Shown here: positions 44,999-53,280 of the stretch, piece after piece
Position numbering within the stretch: the stretch's first letter is position 1
Layout: every line of letters begins with the position of its first letter
Assembly (NCBI RefSeq): GCF_004168625.1
Contig: NZ_SDWW01000002.1
Coordinates: 1 to 64,000 of the forward strand
Length of the DNA stretch: 64,000 nucleotides
Direction: 5' to 3'
Source of the DNA: Pengzhenrongella frigida
GTDB taxonomy: Bacteria; Actinomycetota; Actinomycetes; Actinomycetales; Cellulomonadaceae
The notes under the pieces: model-generated
Told to the model about the DNA's origin: nothing
What the model saw: only the letters and a program-made list of their open reading frames with translations
Database searches by the model: none
Translations under genes and position numbers: made by a program

Positions 44999-46101
44999 CG
45001 CTGCGGATGACCTGGCCGCTCTGGGCGCTCGTGGTGGTGCTCGGGCCCGTGCTCGTGCTGGCGGTCGTGCAGGCGGTCCGCGCCGGGGGCTCGGACGTGG
45101 CGGGCGCGTCCGACGGCGCGACCCGGCCGGCCTGGGTTCGCCGCGCCGCGATCGTCGTCGTCGTCGGCGTCATCGGGCTGTGCCCCGCGACGACGACGAG
45201 CCAGAAGGACGCGGCGGGCGTCGACGTCGAGATGTTCTTCGTCGTCGACCGGACCGGGTCGATGGCGGCCGCGGACTGGGGCACCGGAACCGACTCAGAC
45301 GCGGGCACGGATACCGGCGCGGAGACGGACACCGGCGGTGCCGGTTCGGACGCGGGCGCCGATGAGCTCGCGTCGGGCGGCACGCGGCTCGACGGCGCGC
45401 GCCACGACGTCGTCGGCCTCGTCGCCGACATCCCCGGCGCGCGCTACTCGGTGCTGACGTTCGACAGCCAGGCGAGCCGCCAGCTGCCGCTCACGAGCGA
45501 CGCGCGAGCGGTCGGGACCTGGGCGCAGACCGTGCGGCAGGAGATCACGGCGTACTCGCAGGGCTCGCTGACCGACCGGCCGCTCGAGGCTCTCAGATCG
45601 GCCCTCGCGGGTGCCGCCGAACGCCACCCGTCGCACGTGCGGCTCGTGTTCTTCCTGTCCGACGGCGAGCAGACGGCCGACGGCGAGCCCGCGTCGTACG
45701 CGGACCTGGCCCCGCTCGTCGACGGCGGCGCGGTCCTCGGGTACGGCACCGAGGCGGGCGCACGCATGCGGTCCTACGACGGCGCGTTCGTCCTCGACCC
45801 GGACGCGCCGTACATCCAGGACGGTTCGAGTGACGCCGTCTCCCGCCTCGATGAGGCCTCGCTGCGAGCGACCGCCGACCAGCTCGGGGTGGCGTACGTG
45901 CACCGCACCGGCCCGGACGAGACGGCCTCGATCGTCGCGGACGTCGATCCCGACCAGCTCGCGGCGGATGGCCGTCGCGATGTGACGACCTACTCGGACC
46001 TGACGTGGCCGTTCGCCGCGCTGGGTGTGCTGCTGCTCGCCGGCGAGGCGTGGGGCACCGCGACCCGCCGGGGCCCGCGCACCCGGAGGTCAGCGCCGTG
46101 A
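44995..46101 (+). CDS. vWA-domain membrane protein, BatB type, with Asp/Gly/Thr insert
   Basis: This 368-residue protein has N-terminal helices at about 7-30 and 44-62, a vWA domain whose metal motif reads FFVVDRTGSM (DxTxS), and a C-terminal helix (341-358). Directly after the motif, residues about 90-125 are a low-complexity run of Asp, Gly, Thr and Ala ending before GGTRLDGARHDV, an insertion not usual in the fold. LSDGEQTADGEPASY holds a later metal ligand. Overlaps on both ends (ATGA before, GTGA after) show coupling with the BatA-type and TPR genes. Confidence 0.88.
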   Translation: MTLRMTWPLWALVVVLGPVLVLAVVQAVRAGGSDVAGASDGATRPAWVRRAAIVVVVGVIGLCPATTTSQKDAAGVDVEMFFVVDRTGSMAAADWGTGTDSDAGTDTGAETDTGGAGSDAGADELASGGTRLDGARHDVVGLVADIPGARYSVLTFDSQASRQLPLTSDARAVGTWAQTVRQEITAYSQGSLTDRPLEALRSALAGAAERHPSHVRLVFFLSDGEQTADGEPASYADLAPLVDGGAVLGYGTEAGARMRSYDGAFVLDPDAPYIQDGSSDAVSRLDEASLRATADQLGVAYVHRTGPDETASIVADVDPDQLAADGRRDVTTYSDLTWPFAALGVLLLAGEAWGTATRRGPRTRRSAP

Positions 46102-46988
46102 GCCGACGCACGTCAGCGCGCACGCCCGACGCGCTCCGGCGCCGCCGACGCCGGCGCCTGCTGCTGATGACCAGCCCGCTGTGGGGCGCTGCGCTGGTGC
46201 TCGGCCTGCGCCTCATCACGGCGCCGGCGACCATCTCGGCGGCTCGCGCCGAGTACGACGACGGTCAGTTCCAGCTCGCGGCGCCGCACTACGCACGCCT
46301 CCAGGGCTTCCCGCCCGTCGAGCGCTGGAAGGCGTACTTCGACGCCGGGACCGCGTACCACCGTTCGGAGCAGAGCTGGTCGGCGCTCGACGACCTCGGC
46401 AGGGCGCTCGAGCTCGCGCCCGACGACGCGCTGTGCATGGTCCAGACGAACCTGGCGCTCGCGAACGAGGCGGCGGGGGACAGCGTCGTCGAGGGTGCCG
46501 AGCGCAGGCTCGCCGAGGCAGCCGAGGTGCGCGTCGCCCTGGCCGCACGCGACGCCGGCGAGCCCTACGACGAGGAGGTCCTCGACCCCTACGGGGACGG
46601 CACCGAGCAGGACCCCGACGAGATCGAGGACGGGGCGCGCAGCGACTTCGAGTTCGCGGGGCTCCTGTACTCCGACGCCACGGACCTGCGCGCACTGCCG
46701 GGCTGCGAGAGCCAGTCGTCGGCGGCCGCGGCTGCGAGCGACGAGGCGCGGGGCCGGCTCGACGAGAAGGAGCAGGAGGCGACCGCCGCCGCCGACCCGG
46801 AGGACCAGCTCGGAACCGAGCCCGCACCGACCGGGTCGCCCGCGGAGCTGGCGGCGGCGCGCCAGGCCGATCTCGCCGAGCGCAACGCCGAGGCGGCGAA
46901 CGGGCGCGAGCAGACTCTCCAGGAGGGTGCGGACGAGGACGGCGAGGGCGATGGCGACCGCGGCGGCGGATCGAGCCAGAACTGGTGA
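46098..46988 (+). CDS. TPR-type membrane protein of the Bat operon
   Basis: This 296-residue last gene of the MoxR operon has a basic start, one membrane helix (about 24-44), then TPR-like helices (50-150, with YDDGQFQLAAPHYARL and AYHRSEQSWSALDDLGRAL), and a long acidic, Ala/Glu-rich tail ending in GDGDRGGGSSQNW. It corresponds to the BatC/BatE role, binding partners through its TPRs. The tail is probably disordered. GTG 46098 overlaps the upstream TGA. Confidence 0.8.
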   Translation: MSRRTSARTPDALRRRRRRRLLLMTSPLWGAALVLGLRLITAPATISAARAEYDDGQFQLAAPHYARLQGFPPVERWKAYFDAGTAYHRSEQSWSALDDLGRALELAPDDALCMVQTNLALANEAAGDSVVEGAERRLAEAAEVRVALAARDAGEPYDEEVLDPYGDGTEQDPDEIEDGARSDFEFAGLLYSDATDLRALPGCESQSSAAAAASDEARGRLDEKEQEATAAADPEDQLGTEPAPTGSPAELAAARQADLAERNAEAANGREQTLQEGADEDGEGDGDRGGGSSQNW

Positions 46989-47076
46989 CCTGCGGACATC
47001 GCTCCGTACCGACTTCGCAGGGGCTGGCGTCGGGGAGGCGGGCACGCCCGGCCGCGCAGGTCCCTAAGGTTGCTTG

Positions 47077-47595
47077 ATGTCCAGTCTCGTAGTCCTCCGG
47101 CCGATGACCAGCGCGGACGTCCAGGTCCTGCTGGCCGAGCGTTCCGGCGAGGATGGTGCGGGCGCGTTCCAGTGGTTCGGTCTCACGTCCGGCAAGCGGA
47201 TGCGGGACCGGGCCGAGGCCGACGAGTTGGTCACCCCCGACGGCGGCATCCTCGCCGTCGAGCACGAAGGCGCCTTGGCCGGCAGCGTGGAGTGGTTCAC
47301 GTCGGGGTGGGGACGGCCCGACACGTCGTGGTGCTGGACCATCGCCATCGGCCTCCGGGCCGACTCCCGTGGCCGCGGTGTGGGGCGCCTGGCGCAACGG
47401 CAGGTAGTGGAGTACCTGTTTGCCCATACCCGGGCGGAGCGTGTGCAGGCCTGGACCGACGTCGGCAACGTCGCCGAGCAACGGGCCCTGGACGCTGCGG
47501 GATTCCAGCGCGAGGGCGTGATCCGCAGCGGCCAGTGGCGCGCCGGGCAGTGGCACGACCAGGTCCTGTACTCGGTCCTGCGCGGCGAAGGCTGA
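47077..47595 (+). CDS. GNAT-family N-acetyltransferase
   Basis: This 172-residue acetyl-CoA-dependent acetyltransferase has motif A SRGRGVGRLAQRQVVEYLF, which binds the pyrophosphate, and a following NVAEQRALDAAGFQREGVI, typical of RimJ/RimL-like members. Likely substrates are amino groups of proteins or small molecules. The ATG has AAGGT upstream; a TTG one codon earlier is possible. It is a single gene between the Bat operon and the convergent PaiB-like gene. Confidence 0.88.
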   Translation: MSSLVVLRPMTSADVQVLLAERSGEDGAGAFQWFGLTSGKRMRDRAEADELVTPDGGILAVEHEGALAGSVEWFTSGWGRPDTSWCWTIAIGLRADSRGRGVGRLAQRQVVEYLFAHTRAERVQAWTDVGNVAEQRALDAAGFQREGVIRSGQWRAGQWHDQVLYSVLRGEG

Positions 47596-47653
47596 AACCA
47601 GGCGTCCTGCTCGTCCCGCTCGCGTGCGGGTGCGCCGCGGATCTGACCGCGGG

Positions 47654-48271
47654 CTATTGCCCGCGGATGCGCTGCATCTCGCGAGCCAGCGACGGGTTCG
47701 CGTAGTGCTCACCGTTCTCCAGCTCATCAACGATGCGATCGACCACCTCGCGCGGCTTGTTCTGACTGAGCTTGAGCCGAGCATCGAAGCGGGTGACCCG
47801 CAGGCGTAGCCCCACCGTCCCACGCGCCGCACCGCGGGCGGCCGCTTCATCGGTCTGCAGGCTCACGGGCACCGGCATGCGGGCCTCGAAGGTGTCGACC
47901 AGTTCCCCGAGGACCCGGAAGTTCTCGCTCGCGGAGAGGATCTCGGGCGTTCCCCACAGGTCGGCCGTGACGTGGTTCCAGGTGGGGACGAGCTGCCCGG
48001 CCGGGTACCAGCTGGGCGAGATGTAGCCGTGCGGGCCCTGGATGATGACGAGCACCTCGTGTTGGCCCAGCTCGTGCGCCTGCTCGTCCGGGCGCCCGAA
48101 GTGGCTCACGATGCTGATCTCATCGCCCGTGTCCTCCTCGAGGATCACCGGATAGTGCGAGGCAACCAACCCCGCGGCCGTGTGCGACACGAAGGTCGCC
48201 CACGGGTTCTCGCGGATGAGGCGCTTGACCTCGTCCGTGTCCTCGACGACGAAGCGGGGTGTGTGGCGCAT
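47654..48271 (-). CDS. PaiB-like FMN-binding protein
   Basis: This 205-residue protein of the PaiB (transcriptional regulator by name) flavin-binding family has the N-terminus MRHTPRFVVED and the typical VASHYPVILEE, SHFGRPDEQ, ISPSWYPAGQLVPTWNH and QNKPREVVDRIVDELE segments. Such proteins bind FMN in a split-barrel fold; in Bacillus the homologue is linked to sporulation and degradative enzyme control. The start at 48271 matches the family; a Met four codons upstream (48283) is the alternative. The 180 bp upstream hold no gene. Confidence 0.88.
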   Translation of the reverse strand: MRHTPRFVVEDTDEVKRLIRENPWATFVSHTAAGLVASHYPVILEEDTGDEISIVSHFGRPDEQAHELGQHEVLVIIQGPHGYISPSWYPAGQLVPTWNHVTADLWGTPEILSASENFRVLGELVDTFEARMPVPVSLQTDEAAARGAARGTVGLRLRVTRFDARLKLSQNKPREVVDRIVDELENGEHYANPSLAREMQRIRGQ

Positions 48272-48453
48272 ACCCGCAAGCATGCCAAACCCATCGGGTG
48301 AGGGTGGTCACGGTCACGGACGGCGGCCCGTCGCAGTCCAAGCGGCCCCCAGCAGGCCGCGATGGTCACCATTGCGATCAATCGGTCCGGCTGCATCGTG
48401 CCGCTGGAAGGCGATCATCAGGCTGAGGTAGCGCAACGGCCGCGTCCTGGCGC

Positions 48454-48951
48454 TCAGGGGGTGGTGGCCATCGCTGCGAGGAGCTGGCGCAGGTGGGCGT
48501 CGAGCTCACGGCGGGTTCCGGGCGGCAAGGGGGCGAGGAGTCGCTGCTGCGTCTCCAGGCCGGCGGCCACCGCCGCGTCGATGACCTCGCGGCCATGGGG
48601 GGTCAGGGCCACGATCTGGCCGCGCCGGTCGGACGGGTCCGGGACCCGGTTCACCAGGGCGGCCCGGTCGAGCCGGTCCACCCGTTGGGTGATCCCGCCG
48701 GAGGTCAGCATCAGGGACGCGCTCAGGGCCGACGGCGACAGCGCGTACGGCTCGCCGGCGCGGCGCAGCGTGGCCAGGACATCGAAGTCGCCGCGGGTGA
48801 TGCCGAACCGGGCGTAGGTCGCGGTGGCCGCGTCACCGGCGGCCTTGGCGATGCGCAGGATGCGTCCGAAGACGCCCATCGCCTCGGTGTCGAGGTCGGG
48901 TCGTTCGCGCGCCCACTGCTCGAGGATGCGGTCCACGCCGTCGTCAGCCAT
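48454..48951 (-). CDS. MarR-family regulator
   Basis: This 165-residue MarR protein has an extended first helix, a recognition region SALSASLMLTSGGITQRVDRLDRA and a wing with PSDRRGQIVALTPHG. It is divergent from the DMT exporter at 49037, which it probably represses. ATG 48951 is chosen; a TTG two codons earlier is possible. The intergenic region has a promoter and a palindrome overlapping the expected start of the exporter transcript. Confidence 0.88.
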   Translation of the reverse strand: MADDGVDRILEQWARERPDLDTEAMGVFGRILRIAKAAGDAATATYARFGITRGDFDVLATLRRAGEPYALSPSALSASLMLTSGGITQRVDRLDRAALVNRVPDPSDRRGQIVALTPHGREVIDAAVAAGLETQQRLLAPLPPGTRRELDAHLRQLLAAMATTP

Positions 48952-48978
48952 GGCCAAAGTATGTCACCAGTGACCTTC

Positions 48979-49016
48979 TTGACACTTGCTTACCGCTCGC
49001 TATCTTAGGTTCTAAG
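48979..49016 (+). promoter_or_regulatory. Sigma70-type promoter with overlapping palindrome
   Basis: TTGACA (48979-48984), a 16-bp spacer and TATCTT (49001-49006) form a good vegetative promoter for the exporter. The palindrome CTTAG-GTT-CTAAG (49004-49016) overlaps the -10 box, a sensible place for the divergent MarR repressor. A GAGAGGA ribosome site follows before ATG 49037. Confidence 0.6.
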
Positions 49017-49036
49017 GTAATTTGAGAGGACCCGAC

Positions 49037-50260
49037 ATGCCCCGCACGACCTCGGTACGACTGACGTTTCTCACGGCGCTCGCCCCGGCGCTGTGGGGCA
49101 CCACCTACCTGCTCACCACGCAGCTGTTGCCGCCGGACCGCCCCCTGCTGGCGGGCACATTGCGCGCGCTGCCGGCGGGGCTGCTCCTGATCGCCGTCGG
49201 CCGCCGCCTGCCGCGCGGTGCGTGGTGGTGGAAGGCCGGCATGCTGGGGGCGCTGAACATCGGCGTCTTCTTCGCCCTGCTGTTCTTCGCCGCCTACCGG
49301 CTGCCCGGCGGGGTCGCCGCGACCCTCGGGGCGGTGCAGCCGCTGGTCGTGGCTGGGCTGTCGATCCGGCTGCTGGGGGAGAGGCTGCGGGTCCGGACCG
49401 TCGTGGCAGGGCTGGTCGCGGTGCTCGGCGTGGCCCTGCTGGTGCTGCGCGCGTCCGCCCGGCTGGACCCGGCCGGCGTCGTGGCCGGGCTGGTGGCGAC
49501 CGCCGCGATGGCGCTCGGGGTCGTGCTCACCAAGCGGTGGGGCCGGCCGGTACCGCTGCTGACCTTCACGGGTTGGCAGCTGACCGTCGGCGGGCTCCTG
49601 CTCGCGCCGCTGACCCTGGTCGTCGAGGGCCTGCCACCCGGCCTGTCCGCCGTCAGTCTCGGGGGCTTCGCGTACCTCGCCGTGGTGAACACCGCGCTCG
49701 GGTACGTGCTGTGGTTCCGCGGGCTGGAGCACCTTCCGGCCGCGAGCGTGTCGTTCCTCGGTCTGCTCAGCCCCGTGGTCGCTGCAGTCGCCGGCTGGCT
49801 CGTGCTCGACCAGCGGCTGACGGGTTGGCAGCTGCTCGGCGTCGGCCTCGCCCTCGGCAGTCTCGTCGCGACTCAACGAAACCCCACCGCCGCACCAGCA
49901 CACCTGGGGCGACGCGCAGCCCTCGCCCCAGGCCTGTCGCCCTGCCCGCGGCCGAGCTGGGACGGCGCAGCAGCCCGGTCCTCGATGCCTGATCTCTGGA
50001 ACTACTCGCTCGGCGGTACGTACTGGCTGGCGACGAAGGACGCACCGTGCGGGTCCTGCAGCACCGTCGTGCGCACCCATGGGGCGTCGATCGGACCGCT
50101 CAGGACCCGGCCACCCAGCTCGGAGGCGCGGGCCGCGCAGCTATCGGCGTCCTCGACCGCGAATGTCACTCCCCAAAACGCAGGGGCACCGTCGCCGTCG
50201 ACCGGCGCGATCGAGGCCACGACGTCCTCGAAGCCCTCCGGCCCGCCCATCGAGGCGTAG
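49037..50260 (+). CDS. EamA/DMT-family exporter with an overrunning C-terminus
   Basis: This drug/metabolite transporter has ten membrane helices in two EamA repeats (about residues 6-135 and 145-285), including LFFAAYRLPGGVAATLGAVQ and NTALGYVLWFRGLEHLPAA. It probably exports a small compound and is paired with the divergent MarR regulator. The transporter part ends near residue 285. The frame then runs another 120 codons through Pro/Ser-rich sequence, and from 50002 it is antisense to the VOC gene. A different frame ends at 49992, just before that gene, so the original stop may have been lost by a small deletion. Extent of the true C-terminus is uncertain. Confidence 0.8.
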   Translation: MPRTTSVRLTFLTALAPALWGTTYLLTTQLLPPDRPLLAGTLRALPAGLLLIAVGRRLPRGAWWWKAGMLGALNIGVFFALLFFAAYRLPGGVAATLGAVQPLVVAGLSIRLLGERLRVRTVVAGLVAVLGVALLVLRASARLDPAGVVAGLVATAAMALGVVLTKRWGRPVPLLTFTGWQLTVGGLLLAPLTLVVEGLPPGLSAVSLGGFAYLAVVNTALGYVLWFRGLEHLPAASVSFLGLLSPVVAAVAGWLVLDQRLTGWQLLGVGLALGSLVATQRNPTAAPAHLGRRAALAPGLSPCPRPSWDGAAARSSMPDLWNYSLGGTYWLATKDAPCGSCSTVVRTHGASIGPLRTRPPSSEARAAQLSASSTANVTPQNAGAPSPSTGAIEATTSSKPSGPPIEA

Positions 50261-50829
50261 GACTCGCGCGTGCCGGGACTGCGGCGCTCCAGGTGGTCAC
50301 CGTAGGCACGGAGAGCCCACGTCACCATCCCGCCGCCCAGGTCGAGGACGCGCCAGCCGAAGACTGCGGCGTAGAACTCAGCCGCCGCCGCCGTGTCGCG
50401 GGTGTGCAGGTCGTTGAAGTTGACGGACCCGTGAGCGTTGACGACGTCGGCGCCGCGCCGGCCCCGCGACTCCCAGGCCCGCAGCTGCGCGCCCTCTGGG
50501 TCGGTGAAGGCCAGGACACGGCCTTGCTCCACATCGGTCGGCTCTCCGAGGACCAGCCCGCCCGCGGCGCGCACGCGCTTGGCCGTCTCGTCGACGCTGT
50601 CGACCAGCACGTAGCTGTGCCAACCGCCCGGCTCGCCCTGCACCAACGCGCCGACCGCACCGCCGCTGAGCTGGGCCAGCAGATAGCGCCCGCCGCCGGG
50701 CGCTGGGCCAGCATCGACGTACGTCCAGCCGAAGAGCGCGCCGTAGAAGTCCTGCGCCGATTGCAGATCCGGCGTCGTGAGCTCGACCCAGTTGGGCACC
50801 CCGGGGACGAACCTGTCCTGCTCGCTCAT
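50002..50829 (-). CDS. VOC-family protein, two modules
   Basis: This 275-residue protein has two VOC modules: about 10-125 (WVELTTPDLQSAQDFYGALFGW to FTDPEGAQLRAWES) and 135-270 (FNDLHTRDTAAAAEFYAAVFGW to DPHGASFVASQYVPP). Proteins of this kind are annotated as glyoxalase- or hydroxylase-like; some bind drugs. The start is ATG 50829 with an AGGAGAGGGA site. The 3' end lies under the overrun of the exporter frame on the other strand. Confidence 0.87.
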   Translation of the reverse strand: MSEQDRFVPGVPNWVELTTPDLQSAQDFYGALFGWTYVDAGPAPGGGRYLLAQLSGGAVGALVQGEPGGWHSYVLVDSVDETAKRVRAAGGLVLGEPTDVEQGRVLAFTDPEGAQLRAWESRGRRGADVVNAHGSVNFNDLHTRDTAAAAEFYAAVFGWRVLDLGGGMVTWALRAYGDHLERRSPGTRESYASMGGPEGFEDVVASIAPVDGDGAPAFWGVTFAVEDADSCAARASELGGRVLSGPIDAPWVRTTVLQDPHGASFVASQYVPPSE

Positions 50830-50928
50830 GTCCCTCTCCTGTCTCGATCCAGGCTTCGGACGCTACTACCTGCCGGTGACCATGCAACGAGAGGACTACG
50901 AGCGGACGCACACCCATGCGGCTACTTG

Positions 50929-50968
50929 CCATATTGGAAAGTCCGAACGATACTTTCCAATATGGAAA
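50929..50968. promoter_or_regulatory. Large inverted repeat with two TTCCA-N3-TGGAA operators
   Basis: CCATATTGGAAAGT (50929-50942) and ACTTTCCAATATGG (50952-50965) are exact inverse copies around nine bases. Each arm itself contains or overlaps a palindrome of type TTCCA-N3-TGGAA (perfect in TTTCCA-ATA-TGGAAA, 50954-50968). It lies directly on the start of the membrane-protein gene, whose operon partner is a winged-helix protein, so autoregulation is likely. Confidence 0.6.
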
Positions 50969-50970
50969 AC

Positions 50971-51540
50971 ATGAGCGGTTCCCCCACTCCGGAAGAGGCC
51001 GCAGCCGCGCTGGCCGGCGCCGAGGCGTCACGCACGTCGCTGGCCCGTCGTCTTGTCGTGCCCTCGTTCTTCTCCATCTCGATCGGGACGGCCATCGCGG
51101 TGCAGATCGCCACGACCGCCGTCGGGGTGGCCGACGTCGGTCACCGGGGGGTGTGGAACCCCGCAGGCTGGCTGATGGCAAGCGGTCTGGTCGCATTGGC
51201 CGCAGTGGCGACGATCCAGCTGATCCGGTTCCGCCGGCTGAACGGCCTGTGGCTCGGCGGCTTCGCCAGCCGCGTCGTCGGCGGAACCGCGGCGGCTGCA
51301 TCCCTCTCGTACGCGCTGACCTTCGGTGCTGCGATCTGGGCGGCCTTCGCTGGAGCGTGGTGGCTGGTGGGCCTGTGTTCGGTCGTCGGGGGGATGGCGT
51401 ATGCGATGAGCGGTCGCCGCTGGGTGCGGATCTACCGCGGAGAGCCCGCGGCGCACGCCCGGGGCGAGTCAGCCGCCTGGCTGGCCGCTGTGGGCGTGCT
51501 CGCGCTCGCCGGTCTGGTGTTCTTGATGATCGGCCGCTGA
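50971..51540 (+). CDS. Four-helix membrane protein paired with a winged-helix regulator
   Basis: This 189-residue protein has a short polar N-terminus (SPTPEEAAAALAGAEASR) and about four membrane helices (34-58, 68-88, 100-142 as two, and 165-185). No transporter or enzyme motif is seen; the family is not known to me by function. ATG 50971 is chosen because ATG 50962 lies inside the operator; neither has a strong ribosome site. The stop overlaps the regulator start as TGATG. Such membrane protein plus regulator pairs often form self-controlled modules. Confidence 0.75.
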   Translation: MSGSPTPEEAAAALAGAEASRTSLARRLVVPSFFSISIGTAIAVQIATTAVGVADVGHRGVWNPAGWLMASGLVALAAVATIQLIRFRRLNGLWLGGFASRVVGGTAAAASLSYALTFGAAIWAAFAGAWWLVGLCSVVGGMAYAMSGRRWVRIYRGEPAAHARGESAAWLAAVGVLALAGLVFLMIGR

Positions 51541-51827
51541 TGCCCGATCTTGACGCGCACCTTCAGTCGCCGGCCAGGCTGAGGCTGATGACGACGCTGA
51601 CCGCGGTGTCCGAGGTCGAGTTCTCGACCCTTCGCGACAACCTCAACGTGAGCGACTCGGTACTCTCCAAGCATCTGGCGGCGCTGGCGGAAATTCACTA
51701 CATCAACAGCCGCAAGGGCGTTCATCTCGGTCGGCGGACAACCTGGATCTCGTTGACCTCCACAGGCGGAAAGGCGCTCAGTGAGCACGTTGCGGTGCTC
51801 CGGGAGCTGATCGCGGGGGTGGAGTAG
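51540..51827 (+). CDS. Small winged-helix transcriptional regulator
   Basis: This 95-residue protein starts MPDLDAHLQSPARLRLMTTL, with helices FSTLRDNLNVSDSVLSKHLAAL for DNA reading and a wing around KGVHLGRRTTWISLT. It fits the ArsR/MarR-like single-domain family (winged helix DNA-binding domain) without metal-binding cysteines. It is translationally coupled to the membrane protein upstream and probably binds the TTCCA-N3-TGGAA sites at 50929-50968. Confidence 0.88.
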   Translation: MPDLDAHLQSPARLRLMTTLTAVSEVEFSTLRDNLNVSDSVLSKHLAALAEIHYINSRKGVHLGRRTTWISLTSTGGKALSEHVAVLRELIAGVE

Positions 51828-52164
51828 AGCAACTGGCTGCGAACCGGCTACGGGCATCCACGTTTGCCTTCGTGCCCGGTCATCGGTGGGCAGGGCGAGG
51901 AGCGCGACTAGGGACATCGCCCGGGTGCATGCGGCGACATGAGGAGTGCCCTGACCGGCCGAATCGCCGACGGCGGTGAACGTGGTGCGCGCGGCGAGGC
52001 CCACCTCGCTGGCCTGGTCGACGACGCGCCTCACCGAGACGCGTCGTCCTCAGCGGTGATCGCCCGGGGCGGCGCAGCGCGGGCTACCAGCATCGGCAAT
52101 CACTCCTTCAATGGTCGCCGCTGAGCACTGCGACCATGCGCGGTCCGCCGGTGGGCGCCGTCGG
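51828..52164. other. Intergenic stretch of 337 bp without a supported gene
   Basis: The stretch lies between the winged-helix regulator and the convergent amidotransferase gene. Short frames exist on both strands but have poor codon bias, no ribosome site and no recognisable motif. No RNA gene, repeat or terminator of clear form was seen. Confidence 0.4.
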
Positions 52165-53007
52165 TCACCGGACTGGGGCGGCCAGCTCCGGCTCGAACGG
52201 GGACATCTCCAGGTCGCCGCCGCGGACGAGGATGCAGTTCGACTCCGGGACCTCGCGCCAGGCTCCGCGCAGGCCGCCGAGGGGTTCGGACACGATGAGA
52301 CGGGCGTCGTCCGAGAGCTCCCGCAGCATCGGGTTGTCCGGGTGCTGCTCCCGCAGCGTCGAGACGTCGGTGCTGACGAACAGCGATCGTGATCGCCCTT
52401 CGCTGGAGTACCGGAAGGCCCAGGTGGTCTCCCCGTCCGTGGTGGCGAACGTCCCCTGCACCGGGAAGGCGATCGAGTGGTGCCTCGCCGCCTCCTCGAC
52501 GGCTCCTACCGCTCGAGCCATGGCCGCCTGCGGGTCCTCCTCGAGGCCGAACGTCCTCGCGAGGAAGAAGAGCATCTCGGTGTCCGTCGTGCCTTCGATG
52601 TCACTGAAGAACGCGGGGTCCACCATCATCGCGAGGTCGCGCTTCATCGCGTGAAAGCCGTCGATGTACCCGTTGTGCATGAACAGCCACACGCCGGAGC
52701 GGAACGGGTGGCAGTTGGTCTGCTGGACCGGCGAGCCAATCGCCGCGCGGATATGAGCGAAGACGCGCGGGGAGTGCAGGTGGGCAGCCAGTTCGCTGAG
52801 GTTGCGGTCGTTCCAGGCAGGCTCGATGCTTCGGAAGACACCGGGAACGTCGCCGTCTCCGTACCAGCCGACGCCGAACCCATCGCCGTTCGTGGCCTCC
52901 GCGCCCAGCGTGGAGTGCATGCTCTGGACGATCAACGAGTGCTCAGGCCTGTACAGCAGGTCCTGAAGGAGCACCGGTGCGCCTGAGTACGCCAGCCAAC
53001 GACACAT
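52165..53007 (-). CDS. Class II glutamine amidotransferase
   Basis: This 280-residue Ntn-type amidotransferase of the YafJ/EgtC-like group has Cys2 directly after the initiator Met (MCRWLAYSG), which becomes the N-terminal nucleophile. Further motifs are NGDGFGVGWYGDGD, FAHIRAAIGSPVQQTNCHPF and LFMHNGYIDGF, which line the glutamine pocket. The start is fixed by the need for Cys at position 2, with a GGAG site upstream. EgtC is the ergothioneine-pathway member, but no egt genes are nearby, so the acceptor is unknown. The gene is alone. Confidence 0.9.
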   Translation of the reverse strand: MCRWLAYSGAPVLLQDLLYRPEHSLIVQSMHSTLGAEATNGDGFGVGWYGDGDVPGVFRSIEPAWNDRNLSELAAHLHSPRVFAHIRAAIGSPVQQTNCHPFRSGVWLFMHNGYIDGFHAMKRDLAMMVDPAFFSDIEGTTDTEMLFFLARTFGLEEDPQAAMARAVGAVEEAARHHSIAFPVQGTFATTDGETTWAFRYSSEGRSRSLFVSTDVSTLREQHPDNPMLRELSDDARLIVSEPLGGLRGAWREVPESNCILVRGGDLEMSPFEPELAAPVR

Positions 53008-53280
53008 GAGAGGTCTCCGATCGGTCGACGCCATTTCACACCGTTGCCCTGATCGCCGGTTCACCCGTAGGGGGTGATCCGGTGGCACGCGGTCGGCCGG
53101 TCGCGTCGGGCTGTAGGGCGGTCATCCGGTGGTTGTCTGGCGGCGTCTCAAGGCGCCTGTTCATGCAGATGGCCGAATCGGCGCACCGCCAGCTGCCGGT
53201 ACCGATATCGAGAGTCTCGAACTCAGGTAGTCGCGCAGCCGCGACGCCTGGAAGACGGCGAGCTCAGAAGGTCGGGGCAT

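Noticed and set aside
51432-52034. Minus-strand frame over the winged-helix gene and the following gap
   Set aside because: It is antisense to a well-supported regulator and has no recognisable domain or ribosome site.
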